Source: Anaerorhabdus sp036641015 (GTDB taxonomy: Bacteria; Bacillota_I; Bacilli_A; Erysipelotrichales; Erysipelotrichaceae). Taken from it: 30,995 nt of DNA. Of the stretch, positions 7,113 through 14,815 are shown one piece after another. The stretch lies in NCBI RefSeq assembly GCF_036641015.1, contig NZ_JAVWFO010000020.1:1-30995 (forward strand). The letters are read 5' to 3'. The stretch's first letter is position 1. The number at the start of each line of letters is the position of its first letter. The notes beneath the pieces are model-generated. The model searched no databases. It saw nothing but the letters and a program-made list of their open reading frames with translations, and was not told where the DNA came from. A program made the translations under genes and the position numbers.

Positions 7113-8365
7113 TATTTCTTTTCCTCTTTTTCCCTACAAAAATAAGCATCTATTTCATCTTTCATATTTTGTGGAATATCTCTAGGAACTGGAATAATAT
7201 ACGCATTCGCCATACGCTTAGTAAACTCTAAGATAAATTGTATGTCTTCCATTAAATATTTATCATTTAGATGTTCTAAAACATCATAACGGTGGTGAAT
7301 ATCTCCTCCACCTTTAGGAGTTGCTCTTGCAAATGATAGCGAAGGTACTCCTGCATCAGCAAATGGCGTAGAATCACTAGAATACACGCCTTGTGAGGCA
7401 TTTACAGAGAAACCTACTACTTTACCCAAATAATCAATACAGTTAACTAGACTCATATCAGCTGTACATACAGCGATTCTTTTACCTAGTGTTGAACCAA
7501 TCATATCAATATTGACACATAGTTTAATTGAATCTAATTCTTTTTTATGTTTTTCAACAAATGCTTTTGATCCTAGTAATCCTCTTTCTTCAGATCCACA
7601 CCAAATAAACTTAACATTATGTTTGGGTTGATTTTTGCTAAAGTATTCTGCCATTGCATATAAGCATACAGACCCAGTCGCATTGTCATAAGCTCCTTTA
7701 GAGAATGGCACTGAGTCATAATGAGCAGTAACCACAATTGTATCTTTACCATCTGTTCCATTAATATCACAAATAACATTATTTGATTTAGCTTTACCTG
7801 GTTCTTGAATAGTTGTAATTCTTACTTTTGATACACTGCATTCAATTAATTTAACTGCATCTTTGATTAAGATATTTACAGCTGGCATTCTCTTAATTTC
7901 AGCAAGTGGTTCTCTTAATTCTCTTTTATCTAAATCATATGCATCTGGAAAATCTACTTCTCCATTAAATGATATAAATGCAAGTGCTCCAGCTTTTACA
8001 AACTCTTTGTATAACTTCTTACCTACATAACCATTAACTAAACATATTTTTCCTTTAGCTTCTTTTAGATTCACTTCACTAGCTTGTTCAAAGTAATAGA
8101 ATTCACCCTCTAATCCTTTGACAGATGTATTAGCACAACACATGTAAGCAGTACAAGGAATCTCCATTTTAATAGGTTCCAATACTTCTAATTTAGCTTT
8201 CTTAATATTACTAGTTTGAACTGTAAATGATTCAAGTTTAGATTCTAACTTTAATTCCTTTAAATATTTTTGAATTAGTTTAGCAGCCTTTAATTCATCT
8301 TTAGTCCCACCAAATCTTTCAAATGACATTTCTTTTAGTAATGCTACAGTTTTCTTTTGATTCAT
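7112..8365 (-). CDS. M28 family zinc aminopeptidase with PA-type insert
   Basis: A 417-residue M28 metallopeptidase, probably cytoplasmic because no signal peptide is visible. The expected di-zinc ligands are present: His in TAHYDS (about 215), Asp in AYDNATG (227), Glu pair in GSEERGLLGS (259-260), Asp in NIDMIG (287) and His in GDIHHRYD (357-358). The region at about residues 85-180 looks like the usual protease-associated insert. I take ATG 8365 (MNQKKTV) because GGAGGGG lies 7 nt upstream. The longer frame begins at a TTG overlapping that site. It is followed without gap by the PPOX-like gene. Confidence 0.9.
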   Translation of the reverse strand: MNQKKTVALLKEMSFERFGGTKDELKAAKLIQKYLKELKLESKLESFTVQTSNIKKAKLEVLEPIKMEIPCTAYMCCANTSVKGLEGEFYYFEQASEVNLKEAKGKICLVNGYVGKKLYKEFVKAGALAFISFNGEVDFPDAYDLDKRELREPLAEIKRMPAVNILIKDAVKLIECSVSKVRITTIQEPGKAKSNNVICDINGTDGKDTIVVTAHYDSVPFSKGAYDNATGSVCLYAMAEYFSKNQPKHNVKFIWCGSEERGLLGSKAFVEKHKKELDSIKLCVNIDMIGSTLGKRIAVCTADMSLVNCIDYLGKVVGFSVNASQGVYSSDSTPFADAGVPSLSFARATPKGGGDIHHRYDVLEHLNDKYLMEDIQFILEFTKRMANAYIIPVPRDIPQNMKDEIDAYFCREKEEKK

Positions 8366-8425
8366 AGTTTTCCCCTCCAATATATTAAAACAAGTATACT
8401 TCTTTTTTAAGGGGATATCTAGTAT

Positions 8426-9130
8426 CTATTGTTGTACAAGATATGGCAATATCTTAGAATCTTTATTTAATTTTGATGGATTATTTTGATAACTATTTTT
8501 CGATGAATATATTTCTAATTCACCTATTTTATTTGCTAGCGATAAAATACTTATTACATCTTGATTAATTGCAAATGTTAATGAAAATGGAGTACCCGTA
8601 CTTTCAACTGAACTTATTTCAATTCCTTTACGATCCTTAATTGAGACAATTCTCACAGATTCCAATAACAAATCAAAAACAGGTTTTTCATTTCTTTGTT
8701 GTATTGAAACATAAATATCAATTGATTGTCCTACCACAAAAGATGTAGTATCTAAATTACCTGATTCATTTGTAAGAGTGAAAGCCACTTGATTCTTTTC
8801 TAATAGCGGTACAGCAGAATCAGGAATCTTATCTATATCATCTAACTGTTCCGAATAAAACATAGAATCTTTTACTATTAATCCTTGAAGTGATGTTATT
8901 TTACCTACAATGTCTTCTCTATTATGTATTACACCGGGTAATACATAATCATTTGCAATTTTAATAGTTTTAATATCACTTTCTTTAATTATTTCTCGTG
9001 GATTAATCGTTCGTGATGCAACATAAACATCAACCAAATTTATTTTCTTAACACTTAAATAATCGATTAAATAAAAATCAGCGATAATTATTAATATTAT
9101 TACTAAAACACATGCAATTATCTTTTTCAT
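8426..9130 (-). CDS. SAF-domain protein resembling CpaB/RcpC
   Basis: A 234-residue protein with one N-terminal membrane segment (about residues 5-25), then a SAF-like domain (VYVASRTINPREIIKESDI, about 39-58, and DIVGKITSLQGLIVKDSM), as in CpaB/RcpC of Flp/Tad pilus assembly. The C-terminal part matches the RcpC-type beta domain only loosely. It would sit on the outer face of the membrane. The other Tad genes (cpaF, tadB/C, flp) are absent from the window, so this is an orphan. The start has a perfect AGGAGG preceded by a 7-bp hairpin (9142-9159). Sure of the fold class, unsure of function. Confidence 0.72.
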   Translation of the reverse strand: MKKIIACVLVIILIIIADFYLIDYLSVKKINLVDVYVASRTINPREIIKESDIKTIKIANDYVLPGVIHNREDIVGKITSLQGLIVKDSMFYSEQLDDIDKIPDSAVPLLEKNQVAFTLTNESGNLDTTSFVVGQSIDIYVSIQQRNEKPVFDLLLESVRIVSIKDRKGIEISSVESTGTPFSLTFAINQDVISILSLANKIGELEIYSSKNSYQNNPSKLNKDSKILPYLVQQ

Positions 9131-9141
9131 TTGAAAACCTC

Positions 9142-9159
9142 CTACATATTTATATGTAG
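9142..9159 (-). promoter_or_regulatory. 5' UTR hairpin before CpaB-like gene
   Basis: CTACATA and TATGTAG pair around a 4-nt loop. The stem ends at the AGGAGG Shine-Dalgarno of the CpaB-like gene, and a TTGACA (9173-9168) lies just upstream. It may tune translation or act as an operator; a clear -10 is not identifiable. Confidence 0.35.
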
Positions 9160-9176
9160 AAATTCATGTCAATCCT

Positions 9177-9208
9177 AAAAAAAGAAGAACATTTTCAGTT
9201 CTTCTTTT
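9177..9208 (-). terminator. Terminator of the rnf operon
   Basis: On the minus strand AAAAGAAGAAC pairs perfectly with GTTCTTCTTTT (11 bp, 7-nt loop) and is followed by further T residues. It lies 5 nt after the rnfB stop, which shows that rnfB really ends there. Confidence 0.85.
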
Positions 9209-9212
9209 CGCA

Positions 9213-9485
9213 TTATTTAATATTATTTAGATATTCAGTAATTTTATCCTTAGCATCTTGTTTAGAAGGTTTGCATAATGTTACTTGTGCTTCACCGCTA
9301 ACTAGTGCTTCAGCTAAACCAGAACATCCTGGGAAACCACAACCACCACAGTTATAACCAGGTAGCATTGTAGTAACATCATCAACACGTGTGTCAGGTG
9401 CAACATAGAAAACTTTATTTGCAACACCAAGTGCTGCACCTAGTACTGCACCAACTACTAACATCATTATGATTGCTTCAATCAT
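9213..9485 (-). CDS. rnfB: RnfB, truncated form lacking ferredoxin domains
   Basis: A 90-residue protein matching only the N-terminal part of RnfB: a membrane helix (about residues 2-22) and the single [4Fe-4S] domain with Cys46, Cys49, Cys54 and Cys71 (CGGCGFPGC...C). Ordinary RnfB is some three times longer and carries at least two further [4Fe-4S] clusters in a ferredoxin-like domain that receives electrons from ferredoxin. No continuing frame is found: the stop is followed at once by the operon terminator. I chose ATG 9485 (MIEAIIMM) because it has an AAGGAG site; the longer frame overlaps the previous gene. It overlaps the 62-residue Cys protein by 8 nt. Either a soluble partner supplies the missing clusters or this Rnf uses another donor. 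Confidence 0.88.
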   Translation of the reverse strand: MIEAIIMMLVVGAVLGAALGVANKVFYVAPDTRVDDVTTMLPGYNCGGCGFPGCSGLAEALVSGEAQVTLCKPSKQDAKDKITEYLNNIK

Positions 9486-9666
9486 TTTCTTTTTCTCCTT
9501 TACTTGTATCATGTACTGGATGCATTTCACATGAAGTAACTTTGCATCCATCACACTCTGCTTTTAAATTCTCACAGCCCGCAGGGACTGGTGTTTTATG
9601 ATTCATGTAATATAGTATTCCATATCCTGCAGCTAATGCCGCAAAGACAAGAAAAGCAACTAGCAT
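9478..9666 (-). CDS. Small membrane protein with four cysteines, NqrM-like
   Basis: A 62-residue protein with one N-terminal membrane helix (about residues 2-20), a short loop, then Cys31, Cys38, Cys41 and Cys46 in a C-x6-C-x2-C-x4-C array and a hydrophilic tail. It lies between rnfA and rnfB, 1 nt after the rnfA stop and overlapping rnfB by 8 nt, so it belongs to the operon. The layout (helix, Gly-Cys, four clustered Cys) resembles NqrM, the maturation factor needed for the membrane-embedded iron centre of Na+-NQR, built by NqrD and NqrE, the homologues of RnfE and RnfA. I infer a similar iron-delivery role for Rnf. Alternatives are a FeoB-associated-type Cys peptide or an electron carrier. 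Confidence 0.7.
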   Translation of the reverse strand: MLVAFLVFAALAAGYGILYYMNHKTPVPAGCENLKAECDGCKVTSCEMHPVHDTSKGEKEND

Positions 9667-9667
9667 T

Positions 9668-10243
9668 TTATACTAACCCTGCAAATGCACTAAATGCTAA
9701 AGCCATAACAGCCGCAACAATTAACGCAATTGGATTTCCTTTAAATGCGTTTGGAATATCTGCTGTGTCTAAACGTTCACGAATAGTTGAGAAGATAACC
9801 AACACTAACATGAAACCTGCTGGAACTGCAATTGAATTTACTAACATTTCAGTAAAATTAAGTTTAGAAGTGATGTTGTCTAACGCAACGAATAATACCG
9901 CGCAATTAGTTGTGATTAATGGTAAGTAAATTCCTAAAGCTTTATATAAGCTTGGAGAATACTTTTTAATTACCATTTCAGTAAATTGAACAAATGCTGC
10001 AATTACTAAAATAAATGTAATTAATTTCATATAACCTAAATTATTTGGCTCAAGAACTAAATAATAAATAGCATATGTGAATATAGAAGCACCAAATATA
10101 ACAAAGATTACAGCAGCTCCCATACCTATAGCAGAACTTAATTTCTTAGATACTCCTAAGAATGGACACATACCTAAGAATTTAGATAATACGATGTTAT
10201 TAATTAATACTGCGGCTAAAAACATAGAAAACATTTCAGTCAT
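9668..10243 (-). CDS. rnfA: Rnf complex subunit RnfA
   Basis: A 191-residue, six-helix membrane protein, matching the family's usual length. The conserved cysteines thought to ligate the intramembrane [2Fe-2S] centre together with RnfE are present: Cys26 (FLGMCPFLGVSK) and Cys114 (LITTNCAVLFVALD). It works in ion-pumping electron transfer between ferredoxin and NAD in the cytoplasmic membrane. The GGAGG ribosome binding site lies in the tail of rnfE, so the genes are coupled. Confidence 0.96.
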   Translation of the reverse strand: MTEMFSMFLAAVLINNIVLSKFLGMCPFLGVSKKLSSAIGMGAAVIFVIFGASIFTYAIYYLVLEPNNLGYMKLITFILVIAAFVQFTEMVIKKYSPSLYKALGIYLPLITTNCAVLFVALDNITSKLNFTEMLVNSIAVPAGFMLVLVIFSTIRERLDTADIPNAFKGNPIALIVAAVMALAFSAFAGLV

Positions 10244-10245
10244 AA

Positions 10246-10893
10246 TTATTTAGCCTCCTTTTTTTCTTTTTCTGCTTGCTTAGCATTATAAGCAGATAAT
10301 GCAGCAGCTAATAGAGCGAATGTTAAGAAAGCTCCTGTTGCTGTTGTGAATAATGGTATTTCATATCCAACTGGAATGATTTGGAAATTAAAGATAATTT
10401 CGTTTGTAAATGGATTTGAGAAGCTTAGTGCCCCTGTTCCAAGTAATTGACGAATTACTGCAATAGCAAGCAAGCTAACAGTATACCCAAGTCCCATACC
10501 AATACCATCTAACGCTGAATCAAACACACCATTTTTATTAGCAAATGCTTCAGCACGTCCTAAGATAATACAGTTAACTACAATCAAGTTAATGAATGCA
10601 CCTAATGCTGAGTATAAACTTGGAGCAAATGCATGAATAAGCATTTCTACTACTGTTACAAGCGTTGCAATAATTACGATATATACTGGAATACGTATTT
10701 CATCAGGAATGATTTTACGCATTGCTGAGATTACTACATTTGATACTACAAGTACAGCAATTACCGCTACACCCATACCTATTGCATTGTTAATATTTGT
10801 TGAAATAGCTAATACTGAACATAAGCCAAGATATAACCCAAATACTGGATTTTCACGAAGGAATCCAGCAGTGAAATTTTTCATTCTATTCAT
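10246..10893 (-). CDS. rnfE: Rnf complex subunit RnfE
   Basis: A 215-residue multispanning membrane protein homologous to RnfA in inverted topology. Cys25 (YLGLCSVLAIS) and Cys108 (LIVVNCIILGRAEAFA) are the partner ligands of the shared iron-sulfur centre. The start at 10893 (MNRMKNFTAG) has an AAGGGGG site 7 nt upstream. An ATG upstream would overlap the end of rnfG and has no ribosome binding site. The C-terminus is a charged, Lys-rich cytoplasmic tail. Confidence 0.95.
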   Translation of the reverse strand: MNRMKNFTAGFLRENPVFGLYLGLCSVLAISTNINNAIGMGVAVIAVLVVSNVVISAMRKIIPDEIRIPVYIVIIATLVTVVEMLIHAFAPSLYSALGAFINLIVVNCIILGRAEAFANKNGVFDSALDGIGMGLGYTVSLLAIAVIRQLLGTGALSFSNPFTNEIIFNFQIIPVGYEIPLFTTATGAFLTFALLAAALSAYNAKQAEKEKKEAK

Positions 10894-10909
10894 TGTGTTT
10901 TCCCCCTTC

Positions 10910-11857
10910 TTATTGATTAGCTGCATTTAGTGCAGCTTGTACAGCAGCTACAACTGACTTACTAGTCCATGTTGCAGCAGTAACTGTATCTATTTCTTGC
11001 GTCATATCAGTTCCATCTAAATCATTGAATAATACTAAGTAATCTTCGCTTACAGCAGAGTCACCAATTTTTGGTGTATCTCCAAATGTAGTATTTTTAA
11101 CACTTACAACCTTCATTGTTGATTTATCGATTGTAACTTCAAATTCATTTCTTGCATATTCAACACTAGATTCACCTGCATGACCTTCTGGATCAATCAA
11201 ACCGTAACCTTTAACTCTTACCAAATAAACACCATCACCAATTTCTTCTACCTTCGCATCAAATCTAGTTAAATCAGAATCTAAGGCAACTGGGTTTCCT
11301 AAAGATAATGTTGGTGCTACCGGTTCAGCAGGAGCATTTGGATCTGCTGTAATACCCTTCATATCATTGAAGATAGCTTTAGCAGCATTGATTCCATCTA
11401 CCACAGCCGTACTTGTTACTGTTGCGCCTGATAATAGTGGGAAACCATCTGCTGATGTTTTTCCAATAACTTGGCTTGTATATCCTTCCTCGAATACACG
11501 ACTACCAAATCCACTTGTTTCTTGTTGTTGAAGTGGTGTAAATCCAACTACTTTACCATCATTATCAAATGCAATCATGAAGATAATTGGAGTTGAACTA
11601 TAACCATTAGTTTCAACTTTATAAATGTATCCTTGTCCTACTGCTTCGAATGCACCTTTAACAAATCCTGTTTCATCAACATAATCAATTTCTGCAAACT
11701 CAGCACCTGGGAACATTAATTCTAAATTTTCCTTTTCAGCTGCAATGCCCATTTCTTGGATGATTGGAGCAGTAATACTATTAACATAAGCTAATGCACC
11801 ACCTGCAATTGCACTTATTACAGCTAGGAAACAAGTTAAATAAAGTATTTTCTTCAT
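10910..11857 (-). CDS. rnfG: RnfG with two FMN-binding domains
   Basis: A 315-residue subunit, about half as long again as usual RnfG. An N-terminal membrane anchor (about residues 4-24) precedes a normal FMN_bind domain with SGAT at 143-146, then a Pro/Ala linker and a second FMN_bind-like domain at about 182-315. Family knowledge: ApbE attaches FMN to the Thr of a D-x-x-(S/T)-G-A-T motif. Domain 1 has SGAT but Pro at the Asp position. Domain 2 keeps the Asp (290) but reads TAAT at 293-296. The second domain is about 60 percent identical by eye to the extra domain at the C-terminus of RnfD, upstream in the same operon. It acts on the outer membrane face, passing electrons between flavins. 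Confidence 0.93.
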   Translation of the reverse strand: MKKILYLTCFLAVISAIAGGALAYVNSITAPIIQEMGIAAEKENLELMFPGAEFAEIDYVDETGFVKGAFEAVGQGYIYKVETNGYSSTPIIFMIAFDNDGKVVGFTPLQQQETSGFGSRVFEEGYTSQVIGKTSADGFPLLSGATVTSTAVVDGINAAKAIFNDMKGITADPNAPAEPVAPTLSLGNPVALDSDLTRFDAKVEEIGDGVYLVRVKGYGLIDPEGHAGESSVEYARNEFEVTIDKSTMKVVSVKNTTFGDTPKIGDSAVSEDYLVLFNDLDGTDMTQEIDTVTAATWTSKSVVAAVQAALNAANQ

Positions 11858-11869
11858 TATCGTTCCCCC

Positions 11870-13390
11870 TTACTCATTCACTGCATTAATTGCAGCTTGT
11901 ATTGAAGCAACTACTGATTCACTTGTCCAAGTAGCACCAGTGATTGTATCAACTTCTTGTGTTGTATCTGTTGTATTTAAACCAACAAATGTTTCTAAAT
12001 ATTGATCTAATCCTTTATCACCAATACCTGGAGTATCACCGAATGTAGTATTTTTAATACTCATAATTTCATTTGTTTCTGGATTAATCTCAACTTCAAA
12101 TACGTTTCTTGTATATTCAATTCCAGATTCACCAGCATGGCCTTCTGGATCAATTAATCCATAACCTTTAACCTTAACTGTATAAACTCCACCCTCACTA
12201 GATTCAACTTTTGCATCAAACATAGCAAAGTCTGCATCTAATGCCACTGGATTTCCTAAAGCTAATGTTGGAACATCAGTAGATCCACCTTCTTCAGTAG
12301 TTCCTGTTTCAGTCCCAGTTGTTTCTTTCGCACTAATTGCAAGTCCGCAAGCAGCAACAGAAGCAATACCTACAACACCTACAATACAAATTGAAATAAT
12401 ATTCTTCTTAACCATTTTAATTTGGTTTCCATCAGTTAATCTTTCAATTGCAGGAGTCAACATATTCATCAATAAGATAGAATATAGAACACCTTCTGGA
12501 AGATTAGCTTTAAGACGGATAACAACAGTTAAGATTGCACAACCCATTGCAAAGATAATTCTACCTACCGCACTAGTTGGGTTTGTAACTGGATCTGTCA
12601 TCATAAATACAGCTCCAAATAATGCACCACCAGATAATAGATGGAATAATGGGTAATATAATCCTTGACCATGCATTGCTCCAACAATAAATGTCAATGC
12701 AAACATTGTTACTACATATGTAACTGGAACTCTCCAGTCAATAACTTTTCTAACTGCTAAATAAATACCTACTAAGATAATTACTAATGCACTTGTTTCA
12801 CCAAGAGCCCCTGGATAGAATCCAACAAACATGTTAGACATCCCACCAAAGTTAGCTACAAATGCATCAAATGCTGTTTGAGAACTACTAATCCATCCTG
12901 CTGAAGCATATGCCGCAGTAGGAGTAGCACTAGTTGCAAAATCAACAGCAACTGATCCTGCAAAACTTGTCATTAACACCGCACGACCGATAGCCGCTGG
13001 ATTGAATACGTTTTGACCAAATCCACCAAATACTAACTTACCAAATAGAATTGCTATAATAGTAGAAATAGCTAATGCATAATAACTAGTATTAATAGAA
13101 ACCATTAAAGTAAGAATAATTGCAGTAATTGCTGGGAATGAATTTTTAATTTCTTTCGCAACATTTTTCTTACTAAATGCATACCAAATTGCTTCAGTTG
13201 CATAAGCAGCTACTAAAGCAGTAGCTAATAAGCCAATCGCACGAATTCCATATTGTGAACCAAACTCTGTAAAATAATAATAAACAGAGAATCCAAATAC
13301 AACTAATAAACCAAGAGCTAGCTCCATCATAATTGAATGAGTAGATTGTTTATCACGATAGTTTGGAGATGGTTTAAATGTAAATTTCAT
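11870..13390 (-). CDS. rnfD: RnfD fused to a C-terminal FMN-binding domain
   Basis: A 506-residue protein. Residues 1 to about 350 are a complete RnfD/NqrB-like membrane subunit, including FGQNVFNPAAIGRA and the MMTDPVTNPTSAVGR segment where RnfD carries covalent FMN. After the last helix (about 332-350) comes a Thr/Gly/Glu linker and then, at about 373-506, an FMN_bind domain not found in standard RnfD. Its motif DTITGAT (481-487) fits the ApbE flavinylation consensus exactly. The fused domain is nearly colinear with RnfG residues 182-315, sharing for example the GYGLIDPEGHAGES and KNTTFGDTP stretches. The start has a GGGAGGGG site; the rnfC-rnfD gap is 16 nt. Standard RnfD is roughly 320-350 residues. 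Confidence 0.94.
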   Translation of the reverse strand: MKFTFKPSPNYRDKQSTHSIMMELALGLLVVFGFSVYYYFTEFGSQYGIRAIGLLATALVAAYATEAIWYAFSKKNVAKEIKNSFPAITAIILTLMVSINTSYYALAISTIIAILFGKLVFGGFGQNVFNPAAIGRAVLMTSFAGSVAVDFATSATPTAAYASAGWISSSQTAFDAFVANFGGMSNMFVGFYPGALGETSALVIILVGIYLAVRKVIDWRVPVTYVVTMFALTFIVGAMHGQGLYYPLFHLLSGGALFGAVFMMTDPVTNPTSAVGRIIFAMGCAILTVVIRLKANLPEGVLYSILLMNMLTPAIERLTDGNQIKMVKKNIISICIVGVVGIASVAACGLAISAKETTGTETGTTEEGGSTDVPTLALGNPVALDADFAMFDAKVESSEGGVYTVKVKGYGLIDPEGHAGESGIEYTRNVFEVEINPETNEIMSIKNTTFGDTPGIGDKGLDQYLETFVGLNTTDTTQEVDTITGATWTSESVVASIQAAINAVNE

Positions 13391-13406
13391 CGTTATTTTC
13401 CCCTCC

Positions 13407-14693
13407 CTATTTCTTCTTTAACGCCATATAGCGTTTTGCTTTACGTACACCTTCTGTAACATCAATCTTAGATGGACAGATATATGTACACATACCACAT
13501 TCGATACAAGCATCATAATTTAATTTTTCAAGTAATTCTACATTATTAACTTTTGCAGCATTATTTATACGTACTGGTTGAAGACCTGCAGGGCAATGAT
13601 CTGAGCATTTACCACAACGTAAACATTTGATTGCTTCAACTGGTTTATTGATGAATACTGTCAATGCATTTGAATAAGGAGCAATTACAAATGCATCACT
13701 TGTAATTGTTTTACCCATCATAGGTCCTCCTGCAATAAGAAGAATTTCTTCTGATGTATACCCACCACAAACTTCTACAACCTCTTTTGCACTTACACCC
13801 ACTGGAACTTTAACATTACTTGGAGTTTTGATACCATCTCCACTTACAGTAATGATTTTTTCAACGATTGGTTTTCCTTCTCTTAACGCTTGAGCCATAG
13901 CCACTGCTGTTGTCGCATTATTCACGATACATCCACATTCACTAGGAAGTTTATCATAACGTTTCTTAGTTAACTCATAAACAAGCGTTCTTTCCCAACC
14001 CATTGGGTAAACATCAGGAACAGCAACTACTTCTATATTTGAGTAAGCCTTAAATGCTTCTTTTAATTCAGGAATAAAATCCTTCTTAGTAACTTTTATT
14101 GCTACTTGTGCTTTAGGCGCACCAGACATTTTTAATAATGCTCTTGTTCCTAAAACTAAATCATCTAGATGTGCTTTCATTACTTTATAATCTGCTGTAA
14201 TGTAAGGTTCACACTCAACTGCATTAATAATTAATAATTGGATGTCTTTTGCAAATTTGTATTTTACATACGTAGGGAAACCTGCACCTCCACAACCAAC
14301 AATTCCAGCATTTTTAGTAAATTCAACTAATTCTTCACGTGACGCTTTTTCAAAATCTAACGGTGCAAATGGTGCTTCAAATGTGTAATGTTGATCGTTT
14401 TCAATAACTAAATGATCAACTGGTTTTAACCATGAGTGCATTATTTGCTGTACACCTTTAACAGTACCTGAAACAGGGCTAAACATTGGAATAGTAAAAT
14501 TACCATTGCATTGAGCAATTTTAGTTCCAACATTTACTTTATCTCCTTCTTTCACTAATAAGTCAGCTGTCATAGCTCCACTTACCAATGGAATAGCAAC
14601 TGTGTTTGGACTAAGATTTACAACTTCGTTATGACTTGTAAGTTCCTTATGTCCATCAACATGTTTGCGCATTGGACCAATAATAAATGACAT
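13407..14693 (-). CDS. rnfC: Rnf complex subunit RnfC
   Basis: A 428-residue peripheral subunit on the cytoplasmic face, the NAD(H)-reacting site of Rnf. Visible features are the N-terminal biotinyl/sandwich-like region (PLVSGAMTADLLVKEGDKV), the GCGGAGFPTYVK nucleotide/FMN loop (about residues 133-144) and two [4Fe-4S] motifs, CLRCGKCSDHCP and CIECGMCTYICP, near the C-terminus. The length is that of the compact RnfC without the long Lys/Ala-rich tail of Gammaproteobacteria. It is the first gene of the operon, with an AAGGAA site and an extended -10 promoter upstream. Confidence 0.95.
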   Translation of the reverse strand: MSFIIGPMRKHVDGHKELTSHNEVVNLSPNTVAIPLVSGAMTADLLVKEGDKVNVGTKIAQCNGNFTIPMFSPVSGTVKGVQQIMHSWLKPVDHLVIENDQHYTFEAPFAPLDFEKASREELVEFTKNAGIVGCGGAGFPTYVKYKFAKDIQLLIINAVECEPYITADYKVMKAHLDDLVLGTRALLKMSGAPKAQVAIKVTKKDFIPELKEAFKAYSNIEVVAVPDVYPMGWERTLVYELTKKRYDKLPSECGCIVNNATTAVAMAQALREGKPIVEKIITVSGDGIKTPSNVKVPVGVSAKEVVEVCGGYTSEEILLIAGGPMMGKTITSDAFVIAPYSNALTVFINKPVEAIKCLRCGKCSDHCPAGLQPVRINNAAKVNNVELLEKLNYDACIECGMCTYICPSKIDVTEGVRKAKRYMALKKK

Positions 14694-14743
14694 TTTTCTT
14701 ATTCCTTTCTTTCATAATCCAGTCAAAAAAAGACTTCGCACCC

Positions 14744-14752
14744 ATTATAACA
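14744..14752 (-). promoter_or_regulatory. Extended -10 promoter of rnf operon
   Basis: On the minus strand TGTTATAAT (TGnTATAAT consensus) lies about 50 nt before rnfC. It is back to back with the apbE promoter, so both units share a short control region. Confidence 0.55.
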
Positions 14753-14790
14753 TTGTTAGATACTATTTTCTATAAAAGTTTTGACCTTTA

Positions 14791-14799
14791 TGCTATAAT
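14791..14799 (+). promoter_or_regulatory. Extended -10 promoter of apbE
   Basis: TGCTATAAT matches the TGnTATAAT extended -10 consensus, 17 nt before the apbE ATG. The -35 is poor. Confidence 0.55.
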
Positions 14800-14815
14800 T
14801 ACCGAGGTGATAAAA

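Noticed and set aside
14687..14815. N-terminal extension of ApbE
   Set aside because: It covers the divergent promoter region, lacks a ribosome binding site, and would bury the lipoprotein signal peptide.
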